This document shows positions 1 to 9,667 of a DNA stretch of 64,000 nt, one piece after another. The stretch lies in assembly GCF_035917975.1 (NCBI RefSeq), contig NZ_CP109130.1:3472001-3536000 (forward strand), given 5' to 3'. Position 1 is the first letter of the stretch; each line of letters starts with the position of its first letter. The notes below the pieces were generated by a model. It ran no database searches and was not told the origin of the DNA. It was given only the letters and a program-made list of their open reading frames with translations. The stretch comes from Streptosporangium sp. NBC_01756. Its GTDB lineage: Bacteria > Actinomycetota > Actinomycetes > Streptosporangiales > Streptosporangiaceae. The translations under genes and the position numbers were made by a program.

Positions 1-386
1 TCGAACTCGGGCTCCTCCCGCCAGCCCGACCCCAGGAAACCGCGCGCCGATTGCGAGTCGTCGCCGATCTCACGTGCGGAGTGCCAGTCGTCCGCATCGT
101 CCTCGTCGTAGGATCCCGCGGCCTCGGTGACCTTCAAGGTCTCCGTGGCCTTCGGGGCCTCGGGGCTTCCCAGGGACTCCAGGACTCCCAGGGCCTCTGC
201 GGTCCCGTCGTTTCGGACCTGCTCCTGGACCGCCTCCGGGCCCCATCCGTCCGACAGCACGTCGCCGTCCGGGCGACCGGATTCATGCCGTGGCACCACC
301 GGTCCTATGGGTCCTGTCTGCTCCCGGGCATCCTCGTCGTATGGCCCTTGCATACCGTCCCGCCCCACAATGACCCTCTCTGACAT
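1..386 (-). CDS. Hypothetical protein, N-terminal part (cut by window edge)
   Basis: An open minus-strand frame starts at ATG 386 (protein begins MSERVIVGRDG) and runs without a stop to base 1, giving about 128 residues. The visible part is hydrophilic, acidic and probably disordered (many D, E, G, P; a run like DEDDADDW near residue 95), with no membrane segment or recognisable domain yet. It is divergent from the regulator at 553, sharing an AT-richer intergenic stretch (387-552). Such acidic leaders are common in actinomycete membrane or regulatory proteins whose folded part comes later, so the function cannot be named from this piece. Confidence 0.6.
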   Translation of the reverse strand, partial: MSERVIVGRDGMQGPYDEDAREQTGPIGPVVPRHESGRPDGDVLSDGWGPEAVQEQVRNDGTAEALGVLESLGSPEAPKATETLKVTEAAGSYDEDDADDWHSAREIGDDSQSARGFLGSGWREEPEF

Positions 387-552
387 GAATTTTGGTCGGG
401 CATCTTCCTAGCAGATTCGACAGCGATCTGTCCGAAAAAATAACCCAACGATGGAAATCTAAGGAATTTTCCTGTTTTAGAGGCGTTTGGAGCGCGACAA
501 CGGTCCCGGTGGGGGCCTGCCGGACGCCCGCCCGGGAGGACAATGGGATGCC

Positions 553-3500
553 ATGCGAATCGGGATCCTGGGACCGCTGCGCGTGCCCGGCACCGAGATC
601 GGGGGCGTGCGGCTGCGTGCGCTCCTGATCAGGCTCGCCCTCGACCCCGGCTACGTGATCACCGCCGAGCGACTGATCGACGACCTCTGGGCGGACGATC
701 CACCCGTCCATCCGGCGAACGCGCTGCAGTCCCTGGTCTCGCGGCTCCGTCGCGAGCTGCCCGGCGTGATCGTCTCCCACCCCGTGGGCTACCTTCTCGA
801 TCTCCCCCGGGAGGAGATCGACGCCGGGGCCTTCGAGCGGCTGGCCGGTGCGGGCCTGGCGGCGGCGGACGATCCCGTCAGGGCGGCGGCCCTGCTACGG
901 GAGGCGCTGTCCCTCTGGCGCGGCCCCGCCCTCGCCGACGCCTCGGGCCTGGCCTTCGCCGCCGCTCCGGCCGCCCATCTGGAGGAGCTCCGGCTGTCGG
1001 CGCTGCGGGCGCGGTTCGACGCCGACCTGGCCCTGGCCGGTGGCCCGGACGCGGGTCCGCTCCCGTCCGAGCTGGTGGCGGAGCTGGAGGAGGTGGTCAC
1101 CGCGCATCCGCTGCGCGAGCCGTTCCACGCCCATCTCGTGCTGGCCCTGCTGGCCGACGGGCGCCGCGCGGACGCGCTGCGGGCCTTCGAACGGATCAGG
1201 CGGCGCCTGGCCGACCGGCTCGGCGTGGATCCCGGCCCCGAGCTCCGCGACGCGCATCTCACCGCGCTGCGTGCCGGGCCCTCCCCCGTGGCCGCCCCCC
1301 GGGGCAACCTGCCCGCGCGGCTGACCAGCTTCGTCGGCAGACAGCCGGACCTGGCCCGGCTCCGGGAGCTGCTCGGAACCGCGCGGCTGGTCACCCTCAC
1401 CGGTCCCGGTGGGGCGGGGAAAACCCGGCTGGCGGTCGAGACTGCCGCGGCGCTGCACGCGCCGGACGGCGTCTGGCTGGTGGAGTTGGCCTCGCTCTCC
1501 CATCCGTCCGGGGTGGCGGCAGCCGTACACGCCGCTCTGGAGGGCAGCGGACTCCTGGACGGACATCCCGGCCCGTCCTGGGCCGGAGCGGAGCCTGCCG
1601 GGCGCCGTGGGGAGAGCCTGCTGGAGCGGCTGACCGTGGCGCTGCACGGCAGGTCGCCGCTGCTGGTGCTGGACAACTGCGAGCACGTCATCGACGAGGC
1701 GGCGCGGGTGGCCGACCGGCTGCTGACCGCCGCCGGTGGGCTGCGGATCCTCGCCACCAGCCGCGAGCCGCTCGACATCACCGGGGAGAGCCTCCATCCG
1801 GTGCTCCCCCTCGGCCTCCCGGCCTCCGACGCCGGCGTCGAGGCCGCGCTGGCGTGCCCCGCCGTGGCCCTGTTCGACGACCGCGCCGCGGCGGCCCGGC
1901 CGGGCACGCACGTCGACGGCGAGACCGTGACCGACGTGGTGCGGGTGTGCCGGGAGCTCGACGGCATCCCCCTGGCGATCGAACTGGCGGCGGCCCGGCT
2001 GCGCTCCCTCACCGTCGGCCAGCTCGCCGACATGATCGGTGACCGGCTGGCGTTGCGCGGGAGCCGTACGGCACAGCCCAGACATCGCACGCTGCGCGCG
2101 GTGATCGACTGGAGCTGGGACCTGCTGGACGCCGGCGAGCGGACGCTGCTGCGCCGGATGTCGGTGTTCTCCGGCGGTGCGACCGCCGAGACGGTGCGGC
2201 GGGTCTGCGGGCAGGACGTGGACACGATCGCCTCTCTGGTCGACAAGTCCCTCGTCGTCGTCTCACCGCGGACGGGTGCGGACGGCGGAGAGGTCCGCTA
2301 CCGGCTTCTGGAGACGTTGCGGCAGTACGCCGCGGAGCGGCTGGCGGAGGCGGACGAGACCGATCGGGTACGCGCGAGCCACGCCCACCACTTCCTGGAG
2401 CTGGCCGAGACGGCCGGGCCGGCGCTGCGGACCGGGGACCAGGTGCGGGCGCTCGCCCTGTTCGACGCCGAGCAGGGCAACCTGGACGCCGCCCTCGATC
2501 ACGCGATCTCCTCGGGGGACGGCGATCTGGCGCTGCGGATGATCCTGGTCAGGCTGTGGCCGTGGGTGATGCGGGGACGTCGCCGCGAGGCGGGGGAATG
2601 GGTGTCCGCGGTGCTCGCGGCCGTCGGCGACGGACCACCGGAGGGACGGGAACTGGCGCACGCGCTGTGCGTGCTGACCGCCCCGGTGGAGGCCGGTACG
2701 ACGCGGGTCACACCCGCCATGCTGCGGCGGGCCCTCCAGGTGGTGCGGGAGTCGGACCATCCGGCCGCGCTGGGGTCGTGGGCGATCGTCAGCGGTCACC
2801 CCGGGCAGGCCGAGGACGCGTACGGCCGGACGCTGGCCATGACGGAGAGGTTCCGCGACCATCGCGATCCGTGGACGAGGGCGACCGCCCTGCTGATGGG
2901 CGGAATCGTCGAGTTCGAGTACGGCCGCGCGGGAGCCTCCCGGGCGGAGGCGCTGCTGCGACCGGCGCTGGAGGGCTACCTCCTGACCGGCGACCGGTGG
3001 GGGCTGTCGCTCACGCTCTACTGGCTGTCGCTGGTCGCGGAGAACCGGGGCGACTCGGGCGAGGCGCTGTCCCTGCTGGAGAGGTCGGTGGTACCGACCA
3101 CGGAGATCGGCGGCCTGGAGGCGATCCCAGGTCCGATCATGCTGCGGGTGCGGCTCGGCCGGCTCCGGGCCCTCACCGGTGATCCCTCCGGCGCCGAGGC
3201 GGAGCTGGAACGGGCCGACGCGGCCGTGGCGCGGACCGGAGACGTGATCGCGATCGCACGGGTCAGGCACGCCCGTGGAGAGCTGGCCCGGTGGCGGGGA
3301 GACCTCGTGGAGGCCGAGACCCTGCTCCGCGAGACGTTGGAACTGGTGCGGGGGCAGGTCATGGCCTCTCCGCAGCTGGTGGCGCTGGTGAACGTGGAGC
3401 TCGCCCGGGTGCTCCGCCTGCGCGGCGAGCCGGACCGGGCCCGGTCGCCGCTGCGCCGGGCGCTCGGATCGATCGCCGCGAGCGGGGACGAGACCGTCCG

Positions 3501-3771
3501 CGCGACGGTTTTGGAGGAGGCCGCCGCATGGCACGCCTCCGCCGCCGCGACCGGAGCGGCCGGGGACATGGAGCGGGCGGCGGTGCTGATCGGAGCGGCG
3601 CACGCGCTGCGTGCCATCGCGCGGACCGCCGACCCGGCCGTCGGCTCGCTGATCATCCGGGCTGTCGGGACGCTGGGCGAGCACGGTTACCGGGCGGCCC
3701 GTCGCCGGGGCGCCGCCCTGCCGAGTCCCGAGGCGTTCGCCTTGGAGGGGATCGGCCCGCCGTCACCGTGA
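553..3771 (+). CDS. AfsR/SARP-like transcriptional regulator (BTAD, NB-ARC, TPR)
   Basis: Protein of 1072 residues. The start at 553 was chosen because it gives the family-typical N-terminus MRIGILGPL and is preceded by GGGAGGA (534-540); an in-frame ATG at 487 is less likely. Order of parts: winged helix of the OmpR type (about 1-90), bacterial transcriptional activator domain (about 95-240), an NTPase with Walker A GPGGAGKT near residue 285 and Walker B LLVLDNCEHV, then a long TPR-like helical region to the C-terminus. Such proteins bind direct repeats upstream of target promoters and often control secondary metabolism or nearby enzymes. It converges on the FAD monooxygenase at 3801, a plausible but unproven target. 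No PKS or NRPS is present in the window. Confidence 0.9.
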   Translation: MRIGILGPLRVPGTEIGGVRLRALLIRLALDPGYVITAERLIDDLWADDPPVHPANALQSLVSRLRRELPGVIVSHPVGYLLDLPREEIDAGAFERLAGAGLAAADDPVRAAALLREALSLWRGPALADASGLAFAAAPAAHLEELRLSALRARFDADLALAGGPDAGPLPSELVAELEEVVTAHPLREPFHAHLVLALLADGRRADALRAFERIRRRLADRLGVDPGPELRDAHLTALRAGPSPVAAPRGNLPARLTSFVGRQPDLARLRELLGTARLVTLTGPGGAGKTRLAVETAAALHAPDGVWLVELASLSHPSGVAAAVHAALEGSGLLDGHPGPSWAGAEPAGRRGESLLERLTVALHGRSPLLVLDNCEHVIDEAARVADRLLTAAGGLRILATSREPLDITGESLHPVLPLGLPASDAGVEAALACPAVALFDDRAAAARPGTHVDGETVTDVVRVCRELDGIPLAIELAAARLRSLTVGQLADMIGDRLALRGSRTAQPRHRTLRAVIDWSWDLLDAGERTLLRRMSVFSGGATAETVRRVCGQDVDTIASLVDKSLVVVSPRTGADGGEVRYRLLETLRQYAAERLAEADETDRVRASHAHHFLELAETAGPALRTGDQVRALALFDAEQGNLDAALDHAISSGDGDLALRMILVRLWPWVMRGRRREAGEWVSAVLAAVGDGPPEGRELAHALCVLTAPVEAGTTRVTPAMLRRALQVVRESDHPAALGSWAIVSGHPGQAEDAYGRTLAMTERFRDHRDPWTRATALLMGGIVEFEYGRAGASRAEALLRPALEGYLLTGDRWGLSLTLYWLSLVAENRGDSGEALSLLERSVVPTTEIGGLEAIPGPIMLRVRLGRLRALTGDPSGAEAELERADAAVARTGDVIAIARVRHARGELARWRGDLVEAETLLRETLELVRGQVMASPQLVALVNVELARVLRLRGEPDRARSPLRRALGSIAASGDETVRATVLEEAAAWHASAAATGAAGDMERAAVLIGAAHALRAIARTADPAVGSLIIRAVGTLGEHGYRAARRRGAALPSPEAFALEGIGPPSP

Positions 3772-3800
3772 GCCGCCGGAACGGGCGGGCACCCGTCCCG

Positions 3801-5267
3801 TCAGCCCGCCGCCACCGTGACCAGGTAGTCCTCCAGCCCGCCCGCGTCACCGTGATAGCCGACGTAGCCGTCGGGACGGATGAGCACGAGCCCCCGGCCG
3901 TAGTGGCCGTGGATCCCGCCGTCGGTGTCGGTCAGGTCGCCCGTCTCCCCCTGGCGGACCACGGTGTGCGCGCGGATCGCCGGGCCGTACACCGCGTTGA
4001 TCTCCTCGATCAGCCCGGCGTGGGCCGGGCCGAGGGCGAGGAGGGTGAAGTGGGGGCCGCGCAGGACATCGAAGAGGCGTCCGCCGCCGAGTCGCGCGTC
4101 GGGGGCGCGCTCGCCGCCGCGCTCACCGACGGCCAGCGCGCCGTCCCGGTAGCCGAGCAGGAGCTGCTGCGTCTCCTCGCCCCGCTCGTGGGCTCCCTGC
4201 TCGCCCCGCTTGGCCCTGCCGTACAGCGCGGTGCTGATGCCGAGCACGTCCGCCGCCACCGGCAGCCGCTCCTCCTCGTAGGTGTCCAGCAGCCGCTCCG
4301 GGGCGCCGCCGAGGACGGCCGCCAGTTTCCAGCCGAGGTTGTAGGCGTCCTGCACGCCGGTGTTGAGCCCCTGCCCACCGGCCGGGGAATGGACGTGGGC
4401 GGCGTCTCCGGTGAGGAAGACGCGGCCCACCCGGAACCGTCCGGCCATCCGGATGTTCACCCGGTAGACCGACATCCAGGTGACGTCGGTGAACCGGACG
4501 TCCGTCCGCCCCGAACCCTCGTCGAAGATCTTCTGGAAGGTCGCCGGGGAGAGCTCCGGGGCCTCGTCTCCGGTCAGCGGCGCGGTGAACTGGAACACAT
4601 CGGTGCCCGGGAGCGGGCAGAGCGCGACGCGCATCGTCTGGGTGTCCATGTCGGCCCAGGTGTGCCAGTACTCGCGGCCCAGGTCGGCGGTCCTGACGTC
4701 GCCGAGGAGCATGCGCTCGGTCTCGAACGTCTCACCCTCGAAGGTGACGCCGAGCTGCCCGCGCACCGAGCCGCGCCCGCCGTCCGCACCGACGAGGTAG
4801 GCGCACCGCACGCGTTCGGAACCGTTGAGGGTGACCGTCACCCCGTCGGCGTCCTGCTCGAACGCGGTCGCCTCGGTGCCGAGCTCGACCCGGTGTCCCA
4901 GCTCGGCCAGCCGGTCGCGCAGGATGCGCTCGGTGCGCCACTGCGGCTGCATGAGGACCATCGGGTACGGCACGTCCGCCGTCGGTTCCGTGGGCTCGTG
5001 CATCCGGCCCTCCCAGACCACCCGGTCGCCCGCGTAGGCGCGGATGGGCGGGTAGACCCGGCCGGTGGCGAGGATCTCCCCGATGACACCGAGGTCGTCG
5101 AAGACCTCCTGGGTGCGTGGCTGCAGGCCCTTGCCGCGTGATCCGGCGGGGTGCTCGGGGGAGCGCTCCACGATCCTGAAGCTCACTCCGCGCCGGGCCA
5201 GGTCGACGGCGAGCGTGAGCCCGGTCGGCCCCGCACCGATGATGAGCACCTGGGTGGTTCCGTTCAA
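3801..5267 (-). CDS. FAD-dependent aromatic monooxygenase (group A)
   Basis: Protein of 488 residues. A TTG start at 5267 is preferred: GAGGAGG lies 5 bases upstream and the FAD fingerprint GAGPTG then falls near residue 10. Longer in-frame versions would translate the tandem repeat upstream. Three flavoprotein-hydroxylase motifs are visible: N-terminal GxGxxG Rossmann motif, the DG motif in VGADGGRGSVR and the GD motif in FLTGDAAHVHSP. The C-terminal 130 residues match the thioredoxin-like domain of the PHBH/polyketide hydroxylase family. It would use NAD(P)H and oxygen to hydroxylate an aromatic or polyketide-like substrate, which cannot be identified. It is convergent with the AfsR-like gene. 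Confidence 0.88.
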   Translation of the reverse strand: MNGTTQVLIIGAGPTGLTLAVDLARRGVSFRIVERSPEHPAGSRGKGLQPRTQEVFDDLGVIGEILATGRVYPPIRAYAGDRVVWEGRMHEPTEPTADVPYPMVLMQPQWRTERILRDRLAELGHRVELGTEATAFEQDADGVTVTLNGSERVRCAYLVGADGGRGSVRGQLGVTFEGETFETERMLLGDVRTADLGREYWHTWADMDTQTMRVALCPLPGTDVFQFTAPLTGDEAPELSPATFQKIFDEGSGRTDVRFTDVTWMSVYRVNIRMAGRFRVGRVFLTGDAAHVHSPAGGQGLNTGVQDAYNLGWKLAAVLGGAPERLLDTYEEERLPVAADVLGISTALYGRAKRGEQGAHERGEETQQLLLGYRDGALAVGERGGERAPDARLGGGRLFDVLRGPHFTLLALGPAHAGLIEEINAVYGPAIRAHTVVRQGETGDLTDTDGGIHGHYGRGLVLIRPDGYVGYHGDAGGLEDYLVTVAAG

Positions 5268-5289
5268 GATTGCCTCCTCGGTGGTTACG

Positions 5290-5431
5290 GTGCCGACCCT
5301 GCCCGGTCGCGCTGTCAGACCGCTGTCGGCGCACTGCCGGGACGCTGTCCCTACGGACCGGTGCCGACCCTGCCCGGTCGCGCTGTCAGAGCGCTGTCGG
5401 CGCACCGCCGGGACGCCGTCCGTACGGCCGG
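5290..5431. repeat. Tandem duplication, 71-bp unit, two copies
   Basis: The segment beginning GTGCCGACCCTGCCCGGTCG at 5290 recurs at 5361 with only scattered mismatches (for example CACTGCC versus CACCGCC). It lies between the TTG start of the minus-strand monooxygenase and the plus-strand gene at 5590, so it may duplicate a regulatory stretch or be neutral. Confidence 0.85.
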
Positions 5432-5589
5432 AGCCGCCGGAGCGCCGCCGGGGCGGCCGGGCAGGATGGACGGATGGTCTCGGGGTGACGGGACCTGGCG
5501 GGACCCGCGCCGCGACCATCGGCTCCGAAGGGCGGATATCTGGTTCTTTGAAGACCATGGCATGGGCATCCGGGAGGTACGGTCGGCTC

Positions 5590-6012
5590 ATGTCTGAGCG
5601 CAGCATGCCGCACGACGCCGCCTCCTGGGCGTGCCCCCACGGGCAGGACGCCCGCCGAGGCTGCGTGGCCTGCTACCAGGAATCGGTCGACCCGGACCCG
5701 GAACTGTCGTTCTGGGAGGTCGCGGCCTGGTTCACCACCGAGCGTCCGGTCCCCATAAGAACCCTCCAGGACGTTCACCATCACGGCCGCCGCTTCGCGC
5801 TGGACCAGCCTTCCACACCGCTGGTCTACCTGCTGACCGGCCACGCCCGCGCCCGCGGCAGTGTCCAGGCCGTCGCGGGCGTGATCGGCTTCCTCCTGCA
5901 CAACCGGCATGTGGTCGCCAGCTTCAGCGTGACGGAGATCCGGGCGACCTCGCAGTCGGCCGCCGGGGCGAGCACGACCCGTCAGACGGACGTGTGGGTG
6001 CGGGGCGTCTGA
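5590..6012 (+). CDS. Hypothetical protein with N-terminal Cys-rich motif
   Basis: Protein of 140 residues. ATG 5590 is used because GGGAGG lies at 5572-5577 (spacing 12); the frame stays open farther upstream through the repeat, which is unlikely to be coding. Near the N-terminus a compact CPHG...GCVACY stretch (C at about 15, 26 and 29) could hold a metal. The middle is mixed alpha/beta with a hydrophobic segment SVQAVAGVIGFLL; there is no signal peptide. I do not recognise the family. It is divergent from the monooxygenase and upstream of the sugar-binding lipoprotein. Confidence 0.6.
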   Translation: MSERSMPHDAASWACPHGQDARRGCVACYQESVDPDPELSFWEVAAWFTTERPVPIRTLQDVHHHGRRFALDQPSTPLVYLLTGHARARGSVQAVAGVIGFLLHNRHVVASFSVTEIRATSQSAAGASTTRQTDVWVRGV

Positions 6013-6143
6013 CGGACGGGGCCGCGGCGGGCCGGCGCCTCTCACCACGACCGGGACCTCCGGGCACCACCGCGCCCGATTATGGGCCGAATGTCACCAA
6101 ATGACCGATTCAGGTATATATGGTGTATTTCGGGGGGTTCATT

Positions 6144-7268
6144 GTGGGGATACGGCTGACTCGCCTGACGGCGTGGGTAATGGCCCTGGTCACAGGGCTC
6201 GGGGTGGCGGGCTGCGGCGCGTCCGGATATGCCGGGGAAGGCGGGAGCTCCGCCGCCGGAAGCTCCGTCGCCGAGGGCTTCAAGATCGGCCTGCTGCTGC
6301 CGGAGTCGACGACGCCGCGCTACGAGAAGATCGACGGCCCCATGGTCACCCAGAGCGTCGCCAGGCTCTGTCCCAAGTGCCAGGTCCTCTACGACAACTC
6401 CGACCAGGACGCCGCCCTGCAGCGCCAGCAGTTCGACGCGATGGTCGCCGACGGCGTCAAGGTGATCATCCTGGACCCGGTGGACGCCGGTGCCATCGCG
6501 CCATCGGTGTCCGCGGCCAGGCACCAGGGCGTGCGGATCGTCGCCTACGACCGCCTGGTCCGTGGCCCGATCGACGCCTACGTCTCCTTCGACAACATCC
6601 AGGTCGGCAAGATGCAGGGCCAGGCCCTGCTCGACGCGCTCAACGCGGGAGGCGACCCGAAGAGGGGCCCGATCGTGATGATCAACGGCTCGCCGCTCGA
6701 TCCGAACGCGAGCGACTTCAAGAAGGGCGTCCACGCGGTCCTCGACGGCCAGGTGGTGATCGGCAAGGAGTACGACTCCCCGAACTGGAGTCCCGAGAAG
6801 GCCGGCACGGCCGCGGCCGAGGCGTTCACCGCGCTCGGCGCCGCCGAGGTCATCGGGGTGTACTCGGCCAACGACAGCATGGCCGGCAGCATCGCCCGGG
6901 CGATGCGGAACGCGAAGATGACCAAGGGCACCCCGCTGACCGGCCAGGACGCCGAACTGTCGGCCATCCGGCGCATCCTGCTGGGCACCCAGACGATGAC
7001 CATCTACAAGCCGATCAGTCCCCAGGCCGGATACGCGGCGCAGATGGCCGTCGACCTCGGCTCAGGTAAGAAGGTGACGGGCGGCGGCAGCGGCAGCGGC
7101 ACCGTGGACAACGGGACCTCGTCCTCGATCCCCGCCAGGATCATCCAGCCGGTCGTGGTCACCAAGGACAACATCAAGGACACCGTGGTCAAGGACGGCT
7201 TCTGGAAGGTCCGGGAGATCTGCGCGGCGAGCGTGCGGGCCGCCTGCAAGGCCGCCGGGCTCTCCTGA
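6144..7268 (+). CDS. Sugar ABC transporter substrate-binding lipoprotein (xylose-binding-like)
   Basis: Protein of 374 residues from GTG 6144, with a GGGGGG tract at 6132-6137 as probable ribosome site; an ATG at 6120 in frame would only add eight residues. A signal peptide ends in the lipobox LGVAGC, so the protein is lipid-anchored outside the membrane. The rest is a periplasmic-binding fold of the Peripla_BP_4 type, with segments such as FDAMVADGVKVIILDPVDAGAI and YVSFDNIQVGKMQG that recall XylF/RbsB-like sugar binders. No permease or ATPase lies next to it, so it is an orphan that must use a transporter elsewhere or act as a sensor. Ligand unknown. Confidence 0.85.
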   Translation: MGIRLTRLTAWVMALVTGLGVAGCGASGYAGEGGSSAAGSSVAEGFKIGLLLPESTTPRYEKIDGPMVTQSVARLCPKCQVLYDNSDQDAALQRQQFDAMVADGVKVIILDPVDAGAIAPSVSAARHQGVRIVAYDRLVRGPIDAYVSFDNIQVGKMQGQALLDALNAGGDPKRGPIVMINGSPLDPNASDFKKGVHAVLDGQVVIGKEYDSPNWSPEKAGTAAAEAFTALGAAEVIGVYSANDSMAGSIARAMRNAKMTKGTPLTGQDAELSAIRRILLGTQTMTIYKPISPQAGYAAQMAVDLGSGKKVTGGGSGSGTVDNGTSSSIPARIIQPVVVTKDNIKDTVVKDGFWKVREICAASVRAACKAAGLS

Positions 7269-7312
7269 CCGAGCCTCCCCGCCGCCGCCGTCGCCCTCGT
7301 TCCTGCTCCGCG

Positions 7313-7343
7313 CCGAATACTAAGTCCCCTTAGCGTCATTCGG
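7313..7343. promoter_or_regulatory. Nested dyads upstream of MarR gene, candidate operator
   Basis: Inner arms CTAAG (7320-7324) and CTTAG (7329-7333) lie inside outer arms CCGAAT (7313-7318) and ATTCGG (7338-7343). The site is 50-80 bases before the MarR start at 7392, a usual place for an autoregulatory operator. Binding is inferred. Confidence 0.45.
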
Positions 7344-7391
7344 ATAGCGTGACCCTCAGGGTTTCAACGGAGCACCGGCGAACGGAGTCTG

Positions 7392-7811
7392 ATGGACGAT
7401 CACGCGTCCTGGCCGACCGGCCGTCTCCTCCTCGTGGCCGCGCGCCTGGTGGAGCGCGAGTGGAACGCCGTGCTCGCCGAACACGGTCTCACCCACGCGG
7501 GTTTCCTCGCCCTGAACGTGCTCGATGACGGCCCCCAGACCCAGCGGCAGATCGCGGCCCGCGCCTACGTCGAGGAGCAGACGATCCGCCCGGTGCTCGA
7601 CCGGCTCGAACGCGACGGCCACATCACCCGCCGGCGCGACCCCGCGGACCGGCGCCGTGTGATGGTGACCCGCACCCCTCGGGGGGAGACCACCTGCGAC
7701 GCCCTTATGGCGGGCGACTCCGCCGAACGGATCATCTCCGACCGGGTGGACGACCCCGAGACCCTGCGCGCCGAGCTGATCCGGCTGATCAACGGCATCC
7801 GCCGGCAGTGA
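7392..7811 (+). CDS. MarR-family transcriptional regulator
   Basis: Protein of 139 residues with the MarR winged helix: recognition region QTQRQIAARAYVEEQTIRPVLDRLERDGHITRR, then the DPADRRRVMVTRT wing with the family's conserved D-x-R-R. Flanking helices for dimerisation are present, so length is normal. It stands alone between the sugar-binding lipoprotein and the convergent SpoIIE phosphatase. The dyad at 7313-7343 suggests autoregulation. Target and ligand are unknown. Confidence 0.88.
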   Translation: MDDHASWPTGRLLLVAARLVEREWNAVLAEHGLTHAGFLALNVLDDGPQTQRQIAARAYVEEQTIRPVLDRLERDGHITRRRDPADRRRVMVTRTPRGETTCDALMAGDSAERIISDRVDDPETLRAELIRLINGIRRQ

Positions 7812-7872
7812 CCCGGCCGCCCTCCCTCACGGCCGGGTCGTCCCGCAGCCGGTCCGGGGAGGGAGCCGGAGA

Positions 7873-9510
7873 TCAGCCGTTCCGGCCGGGGTGTGCCACG
7901 AGCTCGCCGTTCCCGGTGACCTGGGCGATCAGGACGCAGGTGTCGTCGGCCGCGTTGATCGGCACCATGGCCTCCATCACCGCGGACAGCCGGTCGGGGG
8001 ACGCCGGGGAGATGGGCCGGAGCGCATCGGCCACGGCGTCACTCATGAGGTCGAGGCCCTCGTAGAGGTCACGGCCGCGCTTCTCGATGAGCCCGTCGGT
8101 GAACATCACCAGGAGGTCGTCGGGGCGCAGCCGTACGGTGCCGCAGGTGTAGCTCGCGTCCTCGAAGACGCCGAGCAGGACACCCGGGTGCAGCAGCCGT
8201 TCCACATGGGAGCCCCGGGCCAGGAGCATCGGAGGGTGGCCGGCGTGGGTCCAGCGCAGGGTGCGGTCGGCCGGGTGGTAGCGGGCCACGAGCGCGGTGG
8301 CCAGCACGTCGGGCCGCAGCCTGCACAGCAGGCGGTTCAGCACGGTGAGGATCTCCGCCGGGTCGTGGCGGGCGAAGGCCAGGCCGGTGATCGTGTGGCG
8401 GAGCTTCACCATGGCGGAGGCGGCGGCCAGACCGGTCCCGGCCACGTCGCCGACGGCGAGCAGCACGTCACCGTCGTCCAGGGCGATCGCCTGATACCAG
8501 TCGCCGCCCAGGTAGCCCGCCGTCTCGGCGGGCTGGTACCGCCCGGCCACCCGCAGCCCGGGCAGGGTGGAGGGCTCCGCCTGGGCCGGCATGATGATCT
8601 TCTGCAGGTGGGCCGTGAGCCGGTTCTCCTCGTCCAGCCGCCGGCTGACGCCGGCCAGCTCGTCGGCGGCCAGGCGCCAGGCGGTGACGTCCTGTGCGAC
8701 GCCGTGGATCTCCAGCGGCCGGCCCGACGCGTCGTGGACCGCCTCGGCCGAGATCCGGATGTGGCGGAGGGCGCCCTCGACCTCGATCCGGACCTCCAGC
8801 TCGTGGGGATCGGTACTGTGCGCCCACGCCTCCACCGCCCGTTGGAGCACGGGGTGGTCGTCGCCGTGGACGAGTGCGGTGTACTCCTCGGCGGTGAGCG
8901 GGCCGTCGGCCGGCTCCCGCCCGTGGATGCGGTAGACCTGCGGCGACCAGGTGATCTCTCCGGTGAGCAGGTTCCAGCTCCCCCAGCCGAGGTTGCCCAG
9001 GTGCTCGGTCCGGGCGAGGCTCGCCTCCAGTCGCTGCCCGATGTCCGCGCGCTCCCAGCTGACGAGCAGGCCGCCGTCGAACCGGGCGACGCGCATGACG
9101 TAGGTCGAACGGTGCGGAACCCCGTCGGCGACCTCGATGTGCTCGTAATGGCCGAACCGCTCGGCCAGGCCGGTCTCCATCACGCGCAGGTGGGTCTGCC
9201 AGAGCTGCGTGTCCATCACCGAGGGATAGCTCAGCCGGACCCGCAGGCCGATCAGCTCCTCGCCGCGCCGGCCGTGGATGTCCTCGGCCTCCGGGCTCAC
9301 GGCCTGGATGCGGAAGTCGACGATCGCGCCCGACGCATCGCGGACCGGCACCGACCAGCTCGCCGATCCGGGCATCACGTCGAGCATGGCCCGGGTCGCC
9401 GCGGAGACGGCGAGCACGCGGTCCGCGGGCAGGAACTCCATGAGCCCGTCGAATGTGCGGTCCGCGGCCATGGCCGTGCGTGCCCGCGCCGGATCGGCGT
9501 CAGGCCTCAT
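7873..9510 (-). CDS. PAS-PAS-SpoIIE (PP2C-type) serine phosphatase
   Basis: About 545 residues if started at ATG 9510; another ATG at 9471 is possible and neither has a strong ribosome site, while the frame also extends upstream into the neighbouring gene, which is unlikely. Two PAS-like sensory modules come first, the second a PAS_3 type with ITWSPQVYRIHG and a PAC-like GVAQDVTAW. Then follows a SpoIIE phosphatase domain with GDWYQA, GDVAGTGL, AGHPPML and MFTDGLIE, which carry the metal-binding aspartates. Such enzymes dephosphorylate anti-anti-sigma factors. The gene sits just downstream of the HATPase protein, so the pair is probably one partner-switching unit. Confidence 0.88.
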   Translation of the reverse strand: MRPDADPARARTAMAADRTFDGLMEFLPADRVLAVSAATRAMLDVMPGSASWSVPVRDASGAIVDFRIQAVSPEAEDIHGRRGEELIGLRVRLSYPSVMDTQLWQTHLRVMETGLAERFGHYEHIEVADGVPHRSTYVMRVARFDGGLLVSWERADIGQRLEASLARTEHLGNLGWGSWNLLTGEITWSPQVYRIHGREPADGPLTAEEYTALVHGDDHPVLQRAVEAWAHSTDPHELEVRIEVEGALRHIRISAEAVHDASGRPLEIHGVAQDVTAWRLAADELAGVSRRLDEENRLTAHLQKIIMPAQAEPSTLPGLRVAGRYQPAETAGYLGGDWYQAIALDDGDVLLAVGDVAGTGLAAASAMVKLRHTITGLAFARHDPAEILTVLNRLLCRLRPDVLATALVARYHPADRTLRWTHAGHPPMLLARGSHVERLLHPGVLLGVFEDASYTCGTVRLRPDDLLVMFTDGLIEKRGRDLYEGLDLMSDAVADALRPISPASPDRLSAVMEAMVPINAADDTCVLIAQVTGNGELVAHPGRNG

Positions 9511-9667
9511 GGGAAGCGGCGTGACCCCGGTGGTCGTCTCCAGAACGTTCGTCCCGCTGGCGGGCAGCAGGCGACGGTTGTCTCCTGGGCTCAGGATGGT
9601 CTTCCTTCCGGATGGCCCGTACAAGGCTCGGACGAGGCCGGTGACGTGAGCACCGGCACGGGCTTCA

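Noticed and set aside
3291-5141. 616-codon plus-strand open frame
   Set aside because: It runs across the AfsR-like gene end and antisense to the FAD monooxygenase, both of which are well supported.
553-5267. A secondary-metabolite cluster around the AfsR-like regulator
   Set aside because: No PKS, NRPS, terpene or RiPP core enzyme is found in the window; regulator plus one flavoprotein is not enough.
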